A stretch of DNA of 64,000 nt from Flavobacterium stagni (GCF_004122105.1 NZ_SBKN01000004.1:62001-126000); one strand, 5' to 3'. Positions 8,111 to 18,526 are shown, counted from the first letter of the stretch. Notes: generated from the letters alone by a model not told the origin. Numbers and translations: made by a program.

Positions 8111-8599
8111 ATGAATTCCATATCCATTCGTAAAATTCAACAAAACGACAATCTTGCAATAGCCCGAGTGATTCGTGCCGTCTTCGAACATGAAGGCTAT
8201 CCGTTAACGGGAACTGCCTATGCCGATCCGCAATTGGATTTTTTGTTTGAAACCTATCAAGCGCCACAATCGGCTTATTTTGTGATCGAAGTGGAAGGGA
8301 CAATTTGTGGGGGTTGTGGTGTTGCTCCGCTTGAGAACGGTGCAGACGATACCTGCGAACTCCAAAAAATGTATGTGTTGCCCGACTATCGTGGTCGTGG
8401 CTTTGGGAATCAAATTATCCAACTCTGTTTAGAAGCGGCCAAAGCATTTGGATTCCAAAAATGCTATTTGGAAACCTTACCCGAAATGAAAGCCGCTCAA
8501 CAAGTCTATCAAAAAATGGGTTTTGATTATCTTTGCGCACCACTCGGAAACACAGGTCATACCAGTTGCCCCGTGTGGATGCTGAAATCGCTTGCATAA
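8111..8599 (+). CDS. GNAT family N-acetyltransferase
   Basis: 162 residues, complete GNAT fold. The acetyl-CoA binding loop is LQKMYVLPDYRGRGFGNQII (Q/R-x-x-G-x-G/A type, RGRGFG), followed by CLEAAKAFGFQKCYLET and the terminal QVYQKMGF strand-helix. The acceptor is unknown. Its stop is directly followed by the prmC start with no gap, so the two are cotranscribed. It runs divergently from ribD across 26 bp. Confidence 0.88.
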   Translation: MNSISIRKIQQNDNLAIARVIRAVFEHEGYPLTGTAYADPQLDFLFETYQAPQSAYFVIEVEGTICGGCGVAPLENGADDTCELQKMYVLPDYRGRGFGNQIIQLCLEAAKAFGFQKCYLETLPEMKAAQQVYQKMGFDYLCAPLGNTGHTSCPVWMLKSLA

Positions 8600-9451
8600 A
8601 TGGTTTTACTCCAACTCAAATCCCAGTTTCTTGACCGACTCACGCCTTTGTACGACGCAGAGGAAGTGGCGCGTTTTTTTGAATTGTTGTTAAATGCCTT
8701 CGAATCCAAAAAGCGTATTGATTTGGCCTTGGATCCCGAACTCGAAACCCAACAACTGCCCCGCTGGTATCAAGCGATGGAAGCCTTAGAACGTTTCGAA
8801 CCAATACAATATATTATAGGAGAAACTGAGTTTTTCGGACTTCCTTTTGAAGTCACACCAGCCACCTTAATTCCGCGTCCCGAAACCGAAGAATTGGTGG
8901 AATGGATACTGAAGGACGCCAATGCTGCCTCACTCTCCATTCTGGAAATCGGAACCGGTAGCGGCTGTATTCCCATCACTCTGGCGAAACAGCTGCCTCA
9001 CGCGCAAGTCACTTCTATCGATGTATCAACGGAAGCCCTTGCTGTAGCCACACGCAATGCCAAGCGCAACGCCGTAAACGTGCAATTCATCCACCAAAGT
9101 GTTTTGGAAACCGAAGCACTTGAGACTTGTTTTGCCGATCAATTTTTTGATGTCATCGTTTCCAATCCGCCCTACGTGCGCCATTTGGAAAAACACGAAA
9201 TTCAACCCAATGTGCTCGAACATGAACCGCATCTCGCTTTGTTTGTTGAAGATGACGATGCACTGTTGTTCTACCGCCACATCGGACAGTTGGCTCAAAA
9301 CCATTTGAAAAAAGGAGGGAAGTTGTATTTTGAAATTAATCAATACCTCGGAAAAGAAACGGTTGCGCTATTGAATCAGCTGGGATTTCAGGGTATCGAA
9401 CTCCGGAAAGATCTTTTTGGAAACGATCGAATGATTCGTTGCGAACGCTAG
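8600..9451 (+). CDS. prmC: Release factor glutamine methyltransferase PrmC
   Basis: 283 residues. The helical N-terminal domain is followed by FFGLPFEVTPATLIPRPETE (typical of PrmC/HemK), SAM motif I LEIGTGSGC at about 115-123, and the substrate-binding NPPY at 189-192. It N5-methylates the Gln of the GGQ motif in release factors RF1 and RF2. The start codon follows the GNAT stop without a gap. Its stop abuts the stop of the converging ABC permease gene (9452). Confidence 0.96.
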   Translation: MVLLQLKSQFLDRLTPLYDAEEVARFFELLLNAFESKKRIDLALDPELETQQLPRWYQAMEALERFEPIQYIIGETEFFGLPFEVTPATLIPRPETEELVEWILKDANAASLSILEIGTGSGCIPITLAKQLPHAQVTSIDVSTEALAVATRNAKRNAVNVQFIHQSVLETEALETCFADQFFDVIVSNPPYVRHLEKHEIQPNVLEHEPHLALFVEDDDALLFYRHIGQLAQNHLKKGGKLYFEINQYLGKETVALLNQLGFQGIELRKDLFGNDRMIRCER

Positions 9452-10696
9452 TTATTCGTAACGTAAGGCTTCGACAGGGTCGAGTTTGGACGCCTTCAAC
9501 GCAGGATACAATCCAGAAACCACTGCAACAATAAAACTGGTAATGACGGCCGTAATCATCGCCATCCACGGAATGGTAAAGTCAAAATCCAAAAGTGAGG
9601 CAAAAAGGTAGCCAATCAACATTCCTAAAATCATTCCAACTAATCCTCCCAATTGGCCAATCACCAGCGTTTCCATAAAAAACTGCCAAGCAATCGTACT
9701 GCGTTTGGCACCCAAGGATTTGCGCACCCCGATTTCGCGGGTACGTTCGGTGACCGAAACAATCATGATGTTCATCAAAGCAATCGACGAACCTAAAATG
9801 GTAATGAGTCCGATCACAAAAGCCGAAATATTCAATGTTCCCGTCATTTCTGCAATGCGTTGCACCAAATCGTCACTGCGGGAAATTCCAAAGTTATTAT
9901 CCTCCACCGGATTCAAATGACGCACACGACGCATCGTCAAACGCGCATTATCAATGGCTGCATCCAAGATTTCTTTGCGGGAAACCATGGTGCTAATTGT
10001 ATAATTGATAGAAGGTGCTGAAAAGAGTGAGCGCGCAATTTGTATCGGAATCATCACCCGTTGGTCTTGGTTGTTGCCAAAGGTCGATCCTTTTTCTTTC
10101 AATACGCCAATAACGCGGAATTTAGCGCCCCGAACCGAGATGATTTGGTCGATGGGATTTACGTTTTTCAATAATCCGTCCTTAACAAACGCATTCCCCA
10201 CCAAACACACATAGCGGTTGTTGGCAACGTCAAACACGTTGAAGTTTCTACCTTGAATTACCTCCGAGCCTGTGTTGGGGACATAAAACTCGTCCACACC
10301 CAAAACAGAAATAGACGGATCTGTTTTTTCGTTTTCAAATTTGATTTCTGCCTTGGCAGTAGCGGTAAAATACACTGCCGTTTGCGTCGCAGGATACTCG
10401 TATTTTTCCTTAAACGCTTTGGCTTCAGGATAGGAAATAATCGGGTTGATTTGGTCCACTTCGCCACCGCCACGACGTCGGTTTTTGAATTCGTATTGGT
10501 TGATGTTGAAGGTGTTCGAACCCATGGCGGCAAATTTAGAGTTCAGCGTATTGTCCAAAGCCGAAACCACCGACAAGATGCCCACCAAGGCCATAATCCC
10601 GAGGGCGATAATCAAAATGGTTAAGATGGTACGCAAGAGTTGGGAACGAATCGAACCCAAAGCGATTTTAATATTTTCTCTAAAAACTCCGTTCAT
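9452..10696 (-). CDS. MacB/FtsX-type ABC transporter permease
   Basis: 414 residues from ATG at 10696; a second in-frame ATG at 10705 would add three residues. One N-terminal membrane helix (LLRTILTILIIALGIMALVGIL) precedes a large periplasmic MacB-type domain, and the C-terminal FtsX domain has three helices near residues 290-400. The segment SVTERTREIGVRKSLGAKR is the coupling motif of this family. It would work with a separate MacB-like ATPase that is not in the window, exporting lipoproteins, peptides or other envelope cargo by mechanotransmission. The -7-like box TATTTTCG at 10712-10719 favours the downstream ATG. Confidence 0.9.
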   Translation of the reverse strand: MNGVFRENIKIALGSIRSQLLRTILTILIIALGIMALVGILSVVSALDNTLNSKFAAMGSNTFNINQYEFKNRRRGGGEVDQINPIISYPEAKAFKEKYEYPATQTAVYFTATAKAEIKFENEKTDPSISVLGVDEFYVPNTGSEVIQGRNFNVFDVANNRYVCLVGNAFVKDGLLKNVNPIDQIISVRGAKFRVIGVLKEKGSTFGNNQDQRVMIPIQIARSLFSAPSINYTISTMVSRKEILDAAIDNARLTMRRVRHLNPVEDNNFGISRSDDLVQRIAEMTGTLNISAFVIGLITILGSSIALMNIMIVSVTERTREIGVRKSLGAKRSTIAWQFFMETLVIGQLGGLVGMILGMLIGYLFASLLDFDFTIPWMAMITAVITSFIVAVVSGLYPALKASKLDPVEALRYE

Positions 10697-10756
10697 GGTG
10701 ACCATAGGTAACGAAAATACGGATTTTGTTACAGATTTTCTTCTTCAATTTTATTA

Positions 10757-10833
10757 GGGCGTTGGCCGGGCTTTCGGGAGTCGCTACCCTCGTATCCTCG
10801 GGTGAGCTCCAACAATCCCTCAATCCCTAACGC
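10757..10833 (+). repeat. Dispersed structured repeat R1, copy 2
   Basis: Second R1 copy, in the divergent region between the ABC permease and hisS. Its core is nearly identical to copy 1, and the ends GCGTT and AACGC again pair. The inner arm is almost absent. The hisS frame is open through it, giving a false N-terminal extension. Confidence 0.85.
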
Positions 10834-10936
10834 AACGGTGCAAAAAATCGCGAAATGGAAATTGTTGAAGTCTCGGTTTTTAAACTCCTTGAAATGTCCG
10901 ATATTTGCAGCCAAATTCTATTTAAAAGTATTCAAA

Positions 10937-12343
10937 ATGGCACAGAAACCAGGACTTCCCACAGGAACTCGGGATTTATCTCCCGCTGAAGTAGCAAAAC
11001 GCAACTACATCATGTCGGTCATGCGCCATCATTTTGAATGTTTTGGATACCAACCCATTGAAACACCTTCGTTTGAAAATGCTTCCACTTTAATGGGGAA
11101 ATACGGCGAAGAAGGCGACCGGTTGATTTTTAAAATTTTAAATAGTGGCAATTATTTCTACGACAAAAACCGTGTTGAATTACCGGAATCGTTGGATGCT
11201 TTATTGTCGAATTCAGCGGAGACCATAACCTTGGAGCAGCGCATCGAATTGAACCGTTTTACGGCTAAAATTTCGGATAAAGCCTTGCGTTACGACTTGA
11301 CTGTACCTTTTGCGCGGTATGTGGTGATGAACCAAAATGCCTTGGCGTTTCCGTTTAAGCGCTACCAGATGCAACCCGTGTGGCGCGCCGACAAACCCCA
11401 AAAAGGGCGTTACCGTGAATTTTATCAATGCGATGCCGATGTCGTTGGGTCAACTTCGCTTTGGCAAGAAGTCGAGTTGGTGCAATTGTACGATGCCGTT
11501 TTTGCCGAATTGGGATTGAACGGCGTAACTATCAAAATCAACAACCGTAAAATACTTTCTGGAATTGCTGAGGTGATTGGCGCTTCGGATAAGTTGATTG
11601 ATTTTACAGTGGCTTTGGATAAATTGGATAAAATCGGGGAAGACGGTGTGAAAAAAGAAATGTTGGAAAAAGGCATTTCCGAAGCGGCGCTCACTTTGGT
11701 GCAGCCGTTGTTTTCATTCACGGGTTCGACCACCGAAAAACTCACCCAATTGGAACAACTTTTGGCCCAATCCGAAGAAGGGATGAAAGGGGTAGAAGAG
11801 TTGCGATTTATCACAGAACAAGTGTTGCAATTGGGCTTACAACAAGCGCAATTGGATTTGGATGTCACGTTAGCCCGTGGATTGAATTATTATACCGGAG
11901 CAATTTTTGAAGTAGCGGCACCAGCAGGCGTAAAAATGGGTTCGATAGGCGGTGGCGGTCGCTACGACGACTTAACCGGCATCTTCGGATTGAAGAATGT
12001 GAGTGGGGTAGGAATTTCCTTTGGATTGGACCGCATTTATTTGGTGTTGGAAGAACTGGGCTTGTTCCCAGAAACGATTACATCGGCGCCGAAGTTGTTG
12101 TTTTTTAATAATGGGCCTGAGCAGGCCGTTGCAGCGATGCAAGCGGTAACCGCATTGCGCAAAGCGGGTGTTCGTACTGAATTGTATCCGGATGCGGCCA
12201 AATTGGATAAGCAATTTAAATTTGCTGAAAAACGCGGCATTCCTTATGTAGTTCGCGGTATAGAAGGCAACGTGTATTCGGTGAAAAATATTGCCTCGGG
12301 CGAGGTGTTGACTATCGATTTGGAGCAATTAAAGACTTTATAA
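10937..12343 (+). CDS. hisS: Histidyl-tRNA synthetase
   Basis: 468 residues from ATG at 10937. Class II motifs are present: [22 protein letters not shown] (motif 2), [15 protein letters not shown] (histidine-binding), GGGRYDDL, and [13 protein letters not shown] (motif 3), then a C-terminal anticodon-binding domain. It charges tRNA-His in the cytosol. The frame is open for 45 codons upstream, but that part is encoded by repeat R1 and lacks family similarity; [14 protein letters not shown] is the normal N-terminus. A near-consensus -7 box (GATATTTG, 10897-10904) lies upstream. A strong terminator follows. Confidence 0.97.
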   Translation: MAQKPGLPTGTRDLSPAEVAKRNYIMSVMRHHFECFGYQPIETPSFENASTLMGKYGEEGDRLIFKILNSGNYFYDKNRVELPESLDALLSNSAETITLEQRIELNRFTAKISDKALRYDLTVPFARYVVMNQNALAFPFKRYQMQPVWRADKPQKGRYREFYQCDADVVGSTSLWQEVELVQLYDAVFAELGLNGVTIKINNRKILSGIAEVIGASDKLIDFTVALDKLDKIGEDGVKKEMLEKGISEAALTLVQPLFSFTGSTTEKLTQLEQLLAQSEEGMKGVEELRFITEQVLQLGLQQAQLDLDVTLARGLNYYTGAIFEVAAPAGVKMGSIGGGGRYDDLTGIFGLKNVSGVGISFGLDRIYLVLEELGLFPETITSAPKLLFFNNGPEQAVAAMQAVTALRKAGVRTELYPDAAKLDKQFKFAEKRGIPYVVRGIEGNVYSVKNIASGEVLTIDLEQLKTL

Positions 12344-12363
12344 TTCAATATAAAAAATAGTTG

Positions 12364-12392
12364 AAACCACGTGAGCACCACGTGGTTTTTTT
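12364..12392 (+). terminator. hisS terminator
   Basis: Perfect 10-bp stem AAACCACGTG / CACGTGGTTT with a 5-nt loop, followed by a run of T. Confidence 0.9.
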
Positions 12393-12433
12393 ATGGATGG
12401 AAAATGCCTAAAGGAATTCGGTACTTGTCTTTT

Positions 12434-12494
12434 AGCCCCGATGGAAGCGGCATCCCCGTAACGGAGTGGAGGGATAGAGCGTACAGCGGGAAGG
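12434..12494 (+). repeat. Dispersed structured repeat R2, copy 1
   Basis: Begins AGCCCCG and ends GCGGGAAGG, with GGCATCCC (12449-12456) and GGGAT (12471-12475) able to pair inside. A second copy is at 42489-42555 in the same orientation. This copy lies between two converging genes and between two terminators. Confidence 0.75.
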
Positions 12495-12531
12495 CACTGG
12501 AATGAAAGCAAGGCGACTGCTCCAAAAGATA

Positions 12532-12558
12532 AAAGCCACGCTAATCAGGCGTGGCTTT
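12532..12558 (-). terminator. Terminator of the 1909-residue surface protein gene
   Basis: Perfect 10-bp stem AAAGCCACGC / GCGTGGCTTT with a 7-nt loop; read on the minus strand it is followed by TTATCTTTT. It lies 30 bases past the stop codon at 12588. Confidence 0.8.
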
Positions 12559-12587
12559 ATCGTCGTCAAATCAAAATTGTTTAAACC

Positions 12588-15500
12588 CTAATTAAAAACA
12601 ATCTTTTTCGATGTGGTTCCTTTATCGGACACTACTTTGGTGATGTAGGTTCCGCTGCTGATTCCGTTAACCGGAATTTCGATGTGTGATTGGTCTTGGC
12701 CATTCACTTTGAAGGTCATTACTTCTTGACCCAGCATGTTGTAAAGGATCACTTTGTGGATTGTAGCATCGGCTACATTATTTTTGATGGTCAACACATC
12801 GTTGGTAGAAGTGTAGACTACTTGAATGCTATTTTCGTTGTTGAAATCGGTGTTGTTCAACGCTGTTGTGTCTTTGAATGTCAGAACAAATCGGTTGTCG
12901 GTGTTGCCTTGGGGCACTTCTACGATGTAGGGATTGTTAGTGATATCGTGGAATACGCCGTCTTGGTTGTCCAAGATATAGTAGCGTTGTGCAGCGGGAA
13001 GGTTTTCCACTTCGTCAATCATGAATTTGATTTCTCCAGTTATATACGCCTTCACTCCGATAGGGTACATTTTGTTCACATTGAAATAATCGTCACCTTG
13101 GATAGCCAGGTTTGTCCCCGCCGTTTTAAAGTACACATCGTTAGGTTGGTTGTCGATACTTACGGCATCGAACCCATAGTCTAATGCTGGTGTGGCTAAA
13201 TTTTCCATGAAACCTAACAAGATATTACGGTGGTAATTGTCTTTGGAAGTCATACCCAATCGCACACGGATGTATTGATCATTGGCGATAGGATCTTCTT
13301 CATTGTTGCCCAAGTAACTTGTGGTTGCATTTGCATTTTTGAACAAAGCGTTTGAAGAAGCATTGGTTTCTTTGATGAACGTACGTTGGCCATTAGTAAA
13401 CGTAATGGTTCCGCCGGTCGAATTACCGACTACAAAGAATCCTTGTCCCACAGGGATATAGCGTTGCGGTACGCGGCTACTGTTTCCTACACCGTTGATT
13501 CCGGCTGGCGCTGAGGGTCCGACACCACCAACTAAATTACGTACAGAGTATCCACCTTGGTAGGCTGATAAATTGTGCGAGTTGTTGTTTGCGGCATGTT
13601 CCCAGAAGTACAATGACCCAGTGATTGAACTTGTGTTGGCATTGATGAACAAGTTGGCATCAATAGCTGACGGGTAAGGGTTACCGGTCAAGTTCAAGTT
13701 GGAAGGTGCTACTGTAGTAGTAACTGTACCGTTGTTAGGTTTCCCTACGAAAGTCAAGTTTTGGTTAGGACCTGTTGCCCCACTTCCTTTTAAGGTAAAT
13801 CCTTGTGCGGGATATAATGCTCCATTTTGACCAACCGATTGCCAGTTGGCATAAGTATTCGTTAAGTTTTGGAATTTAAAAATCCAATAGCTACTTAAGG
13901 TGATCGGAGAGGTGGCTGCGCCATCGAGTCCGCTCGTCCAAGTAATATTTTGTGGAGTAGAGGTAGTACCATCTTTTACCACACCGGCTACAGTAAATGC
14001 ACCGTTGTTGGTTGTGGTGTTAATGGCTGCTACAGGAGAACTCCAATAGTTGTAATTGTAGATGTTTTTTGTTCCTTGTTGGTCGCGTTCAATAGAACCG
14101 GCGCTAGTTACTTCAAGGTCACTAGAGTTGGTTTGAATTAATTGCGAACGGCCTGCTAAATCAAGAACACCATCCAGTTTTAAGTACCAGGCATTTTGCA
14201 TTTTGGTGTCGTTGTTCATGGTGACACGTACACCAGAATTGATGACCATGGCTAAGTCGGTTGAATTGCTGGTTTCGGTAATGTTATGACGTACGTCGAT
14301 GATGTTCCAGTCGAAGTTGAGAACATCGGCACCGTCAATATCTTTAGTGGTATCGGTAATAGCAGTGGCAAAGTCACCCGTGCGAACCGTTACGTAGGGC
14401 ATTGGGGCTTCTTGTGTTGCGATTACTTTATGGTTGTAAATTTTTAAACCAGTTCCAGTGTCGATTCCAGGTGACACAAAATTATCAGCGATGTCGTCTT
14501 TAAAGGCATCCATACGGTAGTAGCGAATCAAGTTGGCATAAGGAAGGGATTCGATATCTTTTGGAATAAATGTTCCTCGAACTTGCGCACCATTACTTTG
14601 GATTTCTTGGTTGATCATGCGTTGTACTTTTGTATCGGACATGCTTACGTTGAATACACGTACTTCGTCCATTTTACCATTGAAATAGGTATTGGTATTG
14701 GTTGGGTTTTTTCCTAAGGTAAAGTTGGATGTGTCGGCACTAATAGCTCCGCTCACCGAGAAAGTTTGTGGGTCACCGTTGAGGTAAATTGTCAAACTTC
14801 CACCACCGTAGGTTGCTGCAACGTGGTACCATTTGCTTCTGCTTAAAGCGGCTGTATTGGTGTAGGTAAAAGTTGTGCCATTGATCACTACTTGTAATGC
14901 ACGACTGCTATTTACTTTGATATGGAAATTGGATTGTCCCATAACGATTCCGTCGCTTGCAAATGTAGGGGCAAGGTCAATCCAAGCCATTAATGTTGCA
15001 TTGGATAAGCCACCTAAAATGGGGCTGTCTTCCGCATAATCGTTACGTCCGTCAAAGTTGAGGTAAAGCTTTTGATCCAAATTTCTTGGAGAACCTGTTA
15101 CGGATGTATTGGTATCGAATGTATCTAATAAACCGTCTTCGTCAGCATCTGCAGTACCATTGATTCTACCGTTGTTATCGGTGTCAAGCGCGGCGAATAA
15201 TCCGGTAGCCACATCATTGATACCGTCATTATTGGAATCCAAATCTAAAACATCTGCGGTTCCATCATTATCGGTGTCTTGCGCATAGGCTTTGCCGTTT
15301 GTCCCATATCCTGTATAATTATCATGAATGTTCATGATTCCGTCTCCATCAGCATCTAAATAATCTCCTTTACCATCGCCATTGACATCGCCATCACCAA
15401 TTAATAAACCAGCTTCATCAATATCAAATAATGAGTCATTGTCACTATCTAAATCAATATAATTAGGAACTACGTCGCCATCACTATTTAAAACCGTATA

Positions 15501-18317
15501 GGAAGGAGCTGCTAATGTAGCTTCGATATAATCATTCAAACCGTTGGCATTGGCATCTGCCCATAGTGAGGCATTGGTTTTATCCATGGTGGATGATTGG
15601 TTGCTGTAGGCTTTAAATCCGGCTTCTTCAATATCGGGTGTACCGTCGTTATCGGAATCTAAATCGCTAATGTCCGCTACACCATCGGCATCAGTATCGA
15701 CGCAACTTTGATTAATTGTAATTTGAATATCGTCGATAAAGTTACCTACAGATTGGTCACCAGTAGCAGTTGGCCCTGCTTGAAAGGTAATTACAATCTG
15801 GCGCATTCCTGTTGGGATTGTATACGTTCCTGCATATAATCCCCATGCAGAATTGCCATCCGTTAACGTTTGTACTGGCGTTGACGCTAATGCATTGGCT
15901 AATGAATTTCCAATTTTCATATAAGCCGTATCCGTGCCTACACGACCACGGTGTCTTACCGAATAGGTAATGGTTCCGCCAGCTCCATTCAAACAAAACG
16001 TTTGATAGAGTACGCCGGGAACATTCGCATTCAATTCAGCAAATTGATTACCAGCAGCAGCATTCACACCATTGAATCCAGAACTCCATATTTCGATTAC
16101 ATTTTCAGCACTGGTTTGCCAACCTGTAACAGAAGCTGTAGGAACAAATGAGTAAGTTGATGCACCAATTACAGGAGTTTCAAAACTACCATTTTGGAAA
16201 GGGTCTGTAGTACATGTGCGGCACTCAGAAAGATCGCTAATGCCGTCGTTGTCGTCATCGGTATCCACACTTACATCAATGCCGTCACCATCAATGTCGG
16301 TAATTCCCGTACCTTGAATAGAAAACGTATATGGATTTTCATTTTGGTCGTTGTTAACAATACTAATGATTGCATTACGTGTTCCAGTTGCAGAAGGGTT
16401 AAAAACGATGGTAAATGTTGTCGAACTATTAGCGGCGACAGTAGTTGCTGGAGGTGTTCCAATAGAGAAATCACTTGCATTGGCTCCAGAGAAACTGATT
16501 GTTCCAATAGTCAAAGGTGCTGTTGAAGATAGGTTACGCAATTGAAAAGTTTTTGAAATACTTCCTACGGCAACATCGTTGGAACCAATGAAGGTAAAAT
16601 CTGAAGTAGATGGGGTTGCATCTCCATTCCCGATGGCAACGTTATTACCACGAATATCAATTTCGGGATAATCAACAGTAGCAATTACTAGAGTGCGTGT
16701 AGCACTTACACAGGTTCCATTTGCAGCTTCTGCATAATAATTGGTAGAAGTGCTAATGGAGGGTGTTGTGAATGTAGTTCCAGTTCCTAAAATACTTCCT
16801 CCGGAGGAATTAGCATACCAATTCACAGTGCCATAATTTGCTGTGGCGCCAAGTGTAACAGTTCCCGCTCCAATAATAGTTCCAGGAGTTGTTCCTGTAA
16901 TACTTGGTCGAATATCAACATAATTTGTCAATGCGCTGGAGGTGCGATAAACACGACAGTTGCCTGAAAGTGCATAAGATAATATACGATAATGGATGTA
17001 ATTGCACAAAGTACTAACATCATCGGTAAATGTTGTATTGGATCTTCCGTTGTTTAGCGCAACGATAGTCCATGAACCTAATGTCTGTCCAATACTGTAG
17101 TTGGTATAATTGGTAGGATTGGTCGTTCCTGGAGCTGAAGTAGTTGTACTTGTGGCTCTTAATATGATATATCCACCAGCAGTTGCATTAGAGGCTTGTG
17201 TAAAGGACCCATTTACGGAAGTACCATTAAAGCTCAAATTAAGTGCTGTTGGTTGAACGGTAGGAGTTGAAAGCGATGTGGTTGCAGGGGATAAGATAGA
17301 CCCTGTACCAATAGGAGTATTACCTACAACTATAGCGTGACCACTACCACCAATGGTACCGTTATTGGTGAAAGCTCCTGATGCACTAATGTAATTGCAA
17401 CTGGTTGATGAGCCTCCTAAAATGACACCTCCGCTGTTATTTAAAATGATAGCCGTATTGAACGAGCCTTGTTGTGTTAAAGTTCCCGTGTTGGTTAAAG
17501 TACCTGTTATTGAAGCATTCCCATTTATGCTCAAATTACCACCACTAAAGTTAGTAACAGCGGTCCCTGTTAAAGAGCCAGTAATATTCATGGTGCTGCT
17601 ATTTGATAACAAACCAGTTAATGCCAAGGCACCATTGATAGTAAAATTTGAACCACTATTATTGGTAAATGTTGTAGCAGTAACATTAGCCGTTGTATTG
17701 AAAGTACCGTTATTAATAATTCCAGCCGTTGAAACAATAGTAGCAGAAGCTGTAATAGCTCCACCTGAATTATTAGTAATTCCAACAGTATTCAAAGCCC
17801 CTGTAATGTTTAAACTACCATTGTTACTGATTAAGCCTGAACTGTTTGTTGTACCTCCCAATGTAACAGAACCGCCACTGTTTACTGTAAGTGCAGTAAC
17901 CGATAGCGTACCGTAATTGTTGAATGTAGTAGAAGATCCAATATTGATTGAACCTAATGAAATGGTCCCCGTAGCTGCATTGGTAAAGGAAGTCCCCGAG
18001 TTGAAATTTAAATTAGTAGTTTTCGTGAACGTACCATGATTTATAATAGTCCAATTCCCATTATAGTTGGGAGCTGTTGACGGGTTATAATTCACACCTG
18101 TTCCAATACAAAGGGTGTTACCATTAAAATTATTAAGTCTCCCAGTGAAAGTTCCTGAACCTGTGATACAGACAGTTTGACCTGCTGTAAGGTTGTACGT
18201 ATTGTTATTGGGAACCGTAATGGTTAAATTACATCCACTACTACATTGAGCATTTAGGGTTTGTGTGAGTAATGTAATTAATACTATGAAGTGCAGTTTA
18301 AGGGTAATTGCTTTCAT
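12588..18317 (-). CDS. Giant T9SS-secreted surface protein (repeat, choice-of-anchor D, TSP3, LamG domains)
   Basis: 1909 residues from ATG at 18317, chosen because it places a normal signal peptide (ending LTQTLNAQ) at the N-terminus; the frame is open 28 codons further. Residues about 35-330 are Asn/Thr/Gly-rich repeats (INNGTF, TNNSGS, LSNSST) that look like a beta-helix. About 546-676 resembles a choice-of-anchor D (ASPM/SPD-2/Hydin) Ig domain. At 672-700 and 870-1070 there are Asp-rich TSP type 3 calcium repeats (DTDDDNDGISD, DLDSDNDGTPD). A LamG-like lectin fold follows at about 1084-1240. The last 80 residues are a T9SS type A sorting domain ending KKIVFN. It is probably an adhesin or matrix protein on the cell surface. 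Confidence 0.9.
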   Translation of the reverse strand: MKAITLKLHFIVLITLLTQTLNAQCSSGCNLTITVPNNNTYNLTAGQTVCITGSGTFTGRLNNFNGNTLCIGTGVNYNPSTAPNYNGNWTIINHGTFTKTTNLNFNSGTSFTNAATGTISLGSINIGSSTTFNNYGTLSVTALTVNSGGSVTLGGTTNSSGLISNNGSLNITGALNTVGITNNSGGAITASATIVSTAGIINNGTFNTTANVTATTFTNNSGSNFTINGALALTGLLSNSSTMNITGSLTGTAVTNFSGGNLSINGNASITGTLTNTGTLTQQGSFNTAIILNNSGGVILGGSSTSCNYISASGAFTNNGTIGGSGHAIVVGNTPIGTGSILSPATTSLSTPTVQPTALNLSFNGTSVNGSFTQASNATAGGYIILRATSTTTSAPGTTNPTNYTNYSIGQTLGSWTIVALNNGRSNTTFTDDVSTLCNYIHYRILSYALSGNCRVYRTSSALTNYVDIRPSITGTTPGTIIGAGTVTLGATANYGTVNWYANSSGGSILGTGTTFTTPSISTSTNYYAEAANGTCVSATRTLVIATVDYPEIDIRGNNVAIGNGDATPSTSDFTFIGSNDVAVGSISKTFQLRNLSSTAPLTIGTISFSGANASDFSIGTPPATTVAANSSTTFTIVFNPSATGTRNAIISIVNNDQNENPYTFSIQGTGITDIDGDGIDVSVDTDDDNDGISDLSECRTCTTDPFQNGSFETPVIGASTYSFVPTASVTGWQTSAENVIEIWSSGFNGVNAAAGNQFAELNANVPGVLYQTFCLNGAGGTITYSVRHRGRVGTDTAYMKIGNSLANALASTPVQTLTDGNSAWGLYAGTYTIPTGMRQIVITFQAGPTATGDQSVGNFIDDIQITINQSCVDTDADGVADISDLDSDNDGTPDIEEAGFKAYSNQSSTMDKTNASLWADANANGLNDYIEATLAAPSYTVLNSDGDVVPNYIDLDSDNDSLFDIDEAGLLIGDGDVNGDGKGDYLDADGDGIMNIHDNYTGYGTNGKAYAQDTDNDGTADVLDLDSNNDGINDVATGLFAALDTDNNGRINGTADADEDGLLDTFDTNTSVTGSPRNLDQKLYLNFDGRNDYAEDSPILGGLSNATLMAWIDLAPTFASDGIVMGQSNFHIKVNSSRALQVVINGTTFTYTNTAALSRSKWYHVAATYGGGSLTIYLNGDPQTFSVSGAISADTSNFTLGKNPTNTNTYFNGKMDEVRVFNVSMSDTKVQRMINQEIQSNGAQVRGTFIPKDIESLPYANLIRYYRMDAFKDDIADNFVSPGIDTGTGLKIYNHKVIATQEAPMPYVTVRTGDFATAITDTTKDIDGADVLNFDWNIIDVRHNITETSNSTDLAMVINSGVRVTMNNDTKMQNAWYLKLDGVLDLAGRSQLIQTNSSDLEVTSAGSIERDQQGTKNIYNYNYWSSPVAAINTTTNNGAFTVAGVVKDGTTSTPQNITWTSGLDGAATSPITLSSYWIFKFQNLTNTYANWQSVGQNGALYPAQGFTLKGSGATGPNQNLTFVGKPNNGTVTTTVAPSNLNLTGNPYPSAIDANLFINANTSSITGSLYFWEHAANNNSHNLSAYQGGYSVRNLVGGVGPSAPAGINGVGNSSRVPQRYIPVGQGFFVVGNSTGGTITFTNGQRTFIKETNASSNALFKNANATTSYLGNNEEDPIANDQYIRVRLGMTSKDNYHRNILLGFMENLATPALDYGFDAVSIDNQPNDVYFKTAGTNLAIQGDDYFNVNKMYPIGVKAYITGEIKFMIDEVENLPAAQRYYILDNQDGVFHDITNNPYIVEVPQGNTDNRFVLTFKDTTALNNTDFNNENSIQVVYTSTNDVLTIKNNVADATIHKVILYNMLGQEVMTFKVNGQDQSHIEIPVNGISSGTYITKVVSDKGTTSKKIVFN

Positions 18318-18358
18318 AACATTTAAGTTGTTTATTGTTTTGATTTGATTTGACGGTT

Positions 18359-18366
18359 CAAAGATA
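18359..18366 (-). promoter_or_regulatory. -7 box for the surface protein gene
   Basis: TATCTTTG on the minus strand, exact TAnnTTTG; predicted leader of about 38 nt to the ATG at 18317, which supports that start over the upstream one. Confidence 0.6.
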
Positions 18367-18526
18367 TGTAGGTAAAAGTGTATAAACTCGATAAAGTGCA
18401 TAAAAAATCGATGAAATACACAAAAGTGGTGTTAGAAGAAATAAAATCTTACAAAAAAATCATATAAAATTGTAAGTTGATTCGGAGAAAAGGGAGTGAA
18501 AGGGTAAGATAATTTGTATAAAAACA

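Noticed and set aside
7845..8114. 89-codon plus-strand frame over the start of ribD
   Set aside because: It is antisense to the conserved deaminase domain and has no promoter or family motif.
10253..10624. 123-codon plus-strand frame inside the ABC permease gene
   Set aside because: It lies wholly within a well-supported coding region on the other strand; composition explains the open frame.
17395..17916. 173-codon open frame antisense to the N-terminal repeats of the surface protein gene
   Set aside because: It mirrors the low-complexity Asn/Thr/Gly repeats of the sense frame. No start signal, no promoter box and no known motif.
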